Positions 63,228 through 64,000 of a stretch of DNA of 64,000 nucleotides are shown piece by piece. A program made the position numbers and the translations under genes. This DNA comes from Enoplosus armatus (Eukaryota > Chordata > Actinopteri > Centrarchiformes > Enoplosidae): positions 24,515,492-24,579,491 of the forward strand of contig NC_092183.1 of assembly GCF_043641665.1 (NCBI RefSeq). The letters run 5' to 3'. Under the pieces are notes generated by a model that searched no databases, had not been told where the DNA came from, and saw only the letters and a list, made by a program, of their open reading frames with translations. Position 1 is the stretch's first letter, and each line of letters opens with the position of its first letter.

Positions 63228-63607
63228 AGAATTCTAAAATGACATCAGAATTCTAGAATGTCATCAGAATTCCAGAATGACATAAGAATTCTAGAATGAC
63301 CTCAGAATTCTAGAATGTGGACAGAATTCTAAAATGACATCAGAATTCTAGAATGTCATCAGAATTCCAGAATGACATAAGAATTCTAGAATGACCTCAG
63401 AATTCTAGAATGTGGACAGAATTCTAAAATGACCTCAGAATTCTAGAATGTCATCAGAATTCCAGAATGACATAAGAATTCTAGAATGACCTCAGAATTC
63501 TAGAATGTGGACAGAATTCTAAAATGACATCAGAATTCTAGAATGTCATCAGAATTCCAGAATGACATAAGAATTCTAGAATGACCTCAGAATTCTAGAA
63601 TGTGGAC
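63228..63607. repeat. Four tandem 95-bp (five-monomer) higher-order units
   Basis: The tails run in fixed order: GACMTC, GTCATC, GACATA, GACCTC, GTGGAC, with core variants TTCTAAAA and TTCCAGAA at the first and third monomers. The GTGG marker falls at 63,317, 63,412, 63,507 and 63,602, exactly 95 bp apart. The first monomer alternates GACATC, GACCTC, GACATC, GACCTC (the last in the partial fifth unit just after), so the newest duplication step was probably 190 bp. Isolated single 95-bp units of this type occur elsewhere, for example about 39,570-39,680 and 54,130-54,240. Confidence 0.9.
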
Positions 63608-64000
63608 AGAATTCTAAAATGACCTCAGAATTCTAGAATGTCATCAGAATTCCAGAATGTCATCAGAATTATAGAATGTCGACAGAATTCTAAAATGACC
63701 TCAGAATTCTAGAATGTCATCAGAATTCCAGAATGTCATCAGAATTCTAGGATGTCGACAGAATTCTAAAATGACCTCAGAATTCCAGAATGTCATCAGA
63801 ATTCTAGAATGACCTCAGAATTCTAGAACAACATCAGAATTCTGGAATGTCGTAAGAATTCTAGAATGACATCAGAATTCTAGAACAAAGCCAAAATTCT
63901 AGAATGACATAAGAATTCTAGAATGACCTCAGAATTCTAGAATGTCATCAGAATTCCAGAATGTCATCAGAATTATAGAATGTCGACAGAATTCTAAAAT

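Larger units (their letters stand above)
60343..64000. repeat. 19-bp satellite array, block 6
   Basis: The satellite continues to the window edge with no sign of ending. It contains two divergent cassettes (61,711 and 62,471) and a very regular 95-bp higher-order array (63,228-63,607). A small irregularity at 60,361-60,372 (ATCAGAATCTAG) loses one base of the core. No gene is visible. Confidence 0.96.

Noticed and set aside
1..64000. Cloning vector or synthetic origin, because EcoRI, XbaI and SalI sites are dense
   Set aside because: The sites follow from the monomer itself (GAATTC, TCTAGA, GTCGAC). The graded divergence, higher-order structure and embedded LINE are those of natural satellite DNA.
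1..64000. CENP-B box or another known centromere motif
   Set aside because: I saw no match to the conserved CENP-B core (TTCG, then TTGGAA, then CGGGA) in the monomer variants. A centromeric location cannot be claimed from sequence alone.
1..64000. Host genes, tRNA or rRNA genes
   Set aside because: No open frame outside the LINE remnants resembles a protein family, and no cloverleaf-like or rRNA-like sequence was noticed in either the satellite or the LINE parts.

Overview
This window looks like eukaryotic heterochromatin, most likely from a teleost fish. About 82% of it (roughly 52.3 kb) is one tandem satellite with a 19-bp monomer: a 12-base core AGAATTCTAGAA followed by a 7-base variable tail such as TGACATC, TGACCTC, TGTCGAC, TGTCATC, CAACATC or CAGCGTC. 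The remaining 18% is five partial copies of a single LINE of the L2 (Maui-like) type. The fish assignment is an inference from the reverse transcriptase sequence and the 3' tail (GTGATTTGGCACTATATAAA followed by TTGAA repeats), both typical of teleost L2 elements. I see no host protein-coding gene, tRNA, rRNA or CRISPR array.

Layout: satellite 1-7828; LINE copy 1 7829-9754; satellite 9755-30575; LINE copy 2 30576-32830; satellite 32831-36715; LINE copy 3 36716-38962; satellite 38963-48729; LINE copy 4 48730-51526, carrying a 541-bp inverted-repeat DNA element; satellite 51527-57889; LINE copy 5 57890-60342, with the same 541-bp element; satellite 60343-64000. Satellite and LINE copies keep one orientation throughout, so no inversion is visible in 64 kb.

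The main point is how the parts relate. All five LINE copies start at the same internal base, end in the same tail, and sit at the same position within a satellite monomer. They are therefore best read as one retrotransposon insertion, later amplified as part of the satellite by unequal exchange or conversion. Shared lesions do not fit a simple tree: copies 1 and 5 share a deletion with filler DNA, while copies 4 and 5 share the DNA element and a 17-bp deletion. Copy 5 is a mosaic with a crossover between about 59.36 and 59.59 kb. The satellite shows the same turnover at several scales: a perfect 570-bp tandem duplication, a near-identical 6.1-kb tandem duplication, a 1.3-1.5-kb family whose members differ by 95 bp (five monomers), a 1,235-bp repeat and a fresh 95/190-bp array at the right end. 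None of the LINE copies can encode a complete product: each lacks the 5' part of the element and has frameshifts or stops.
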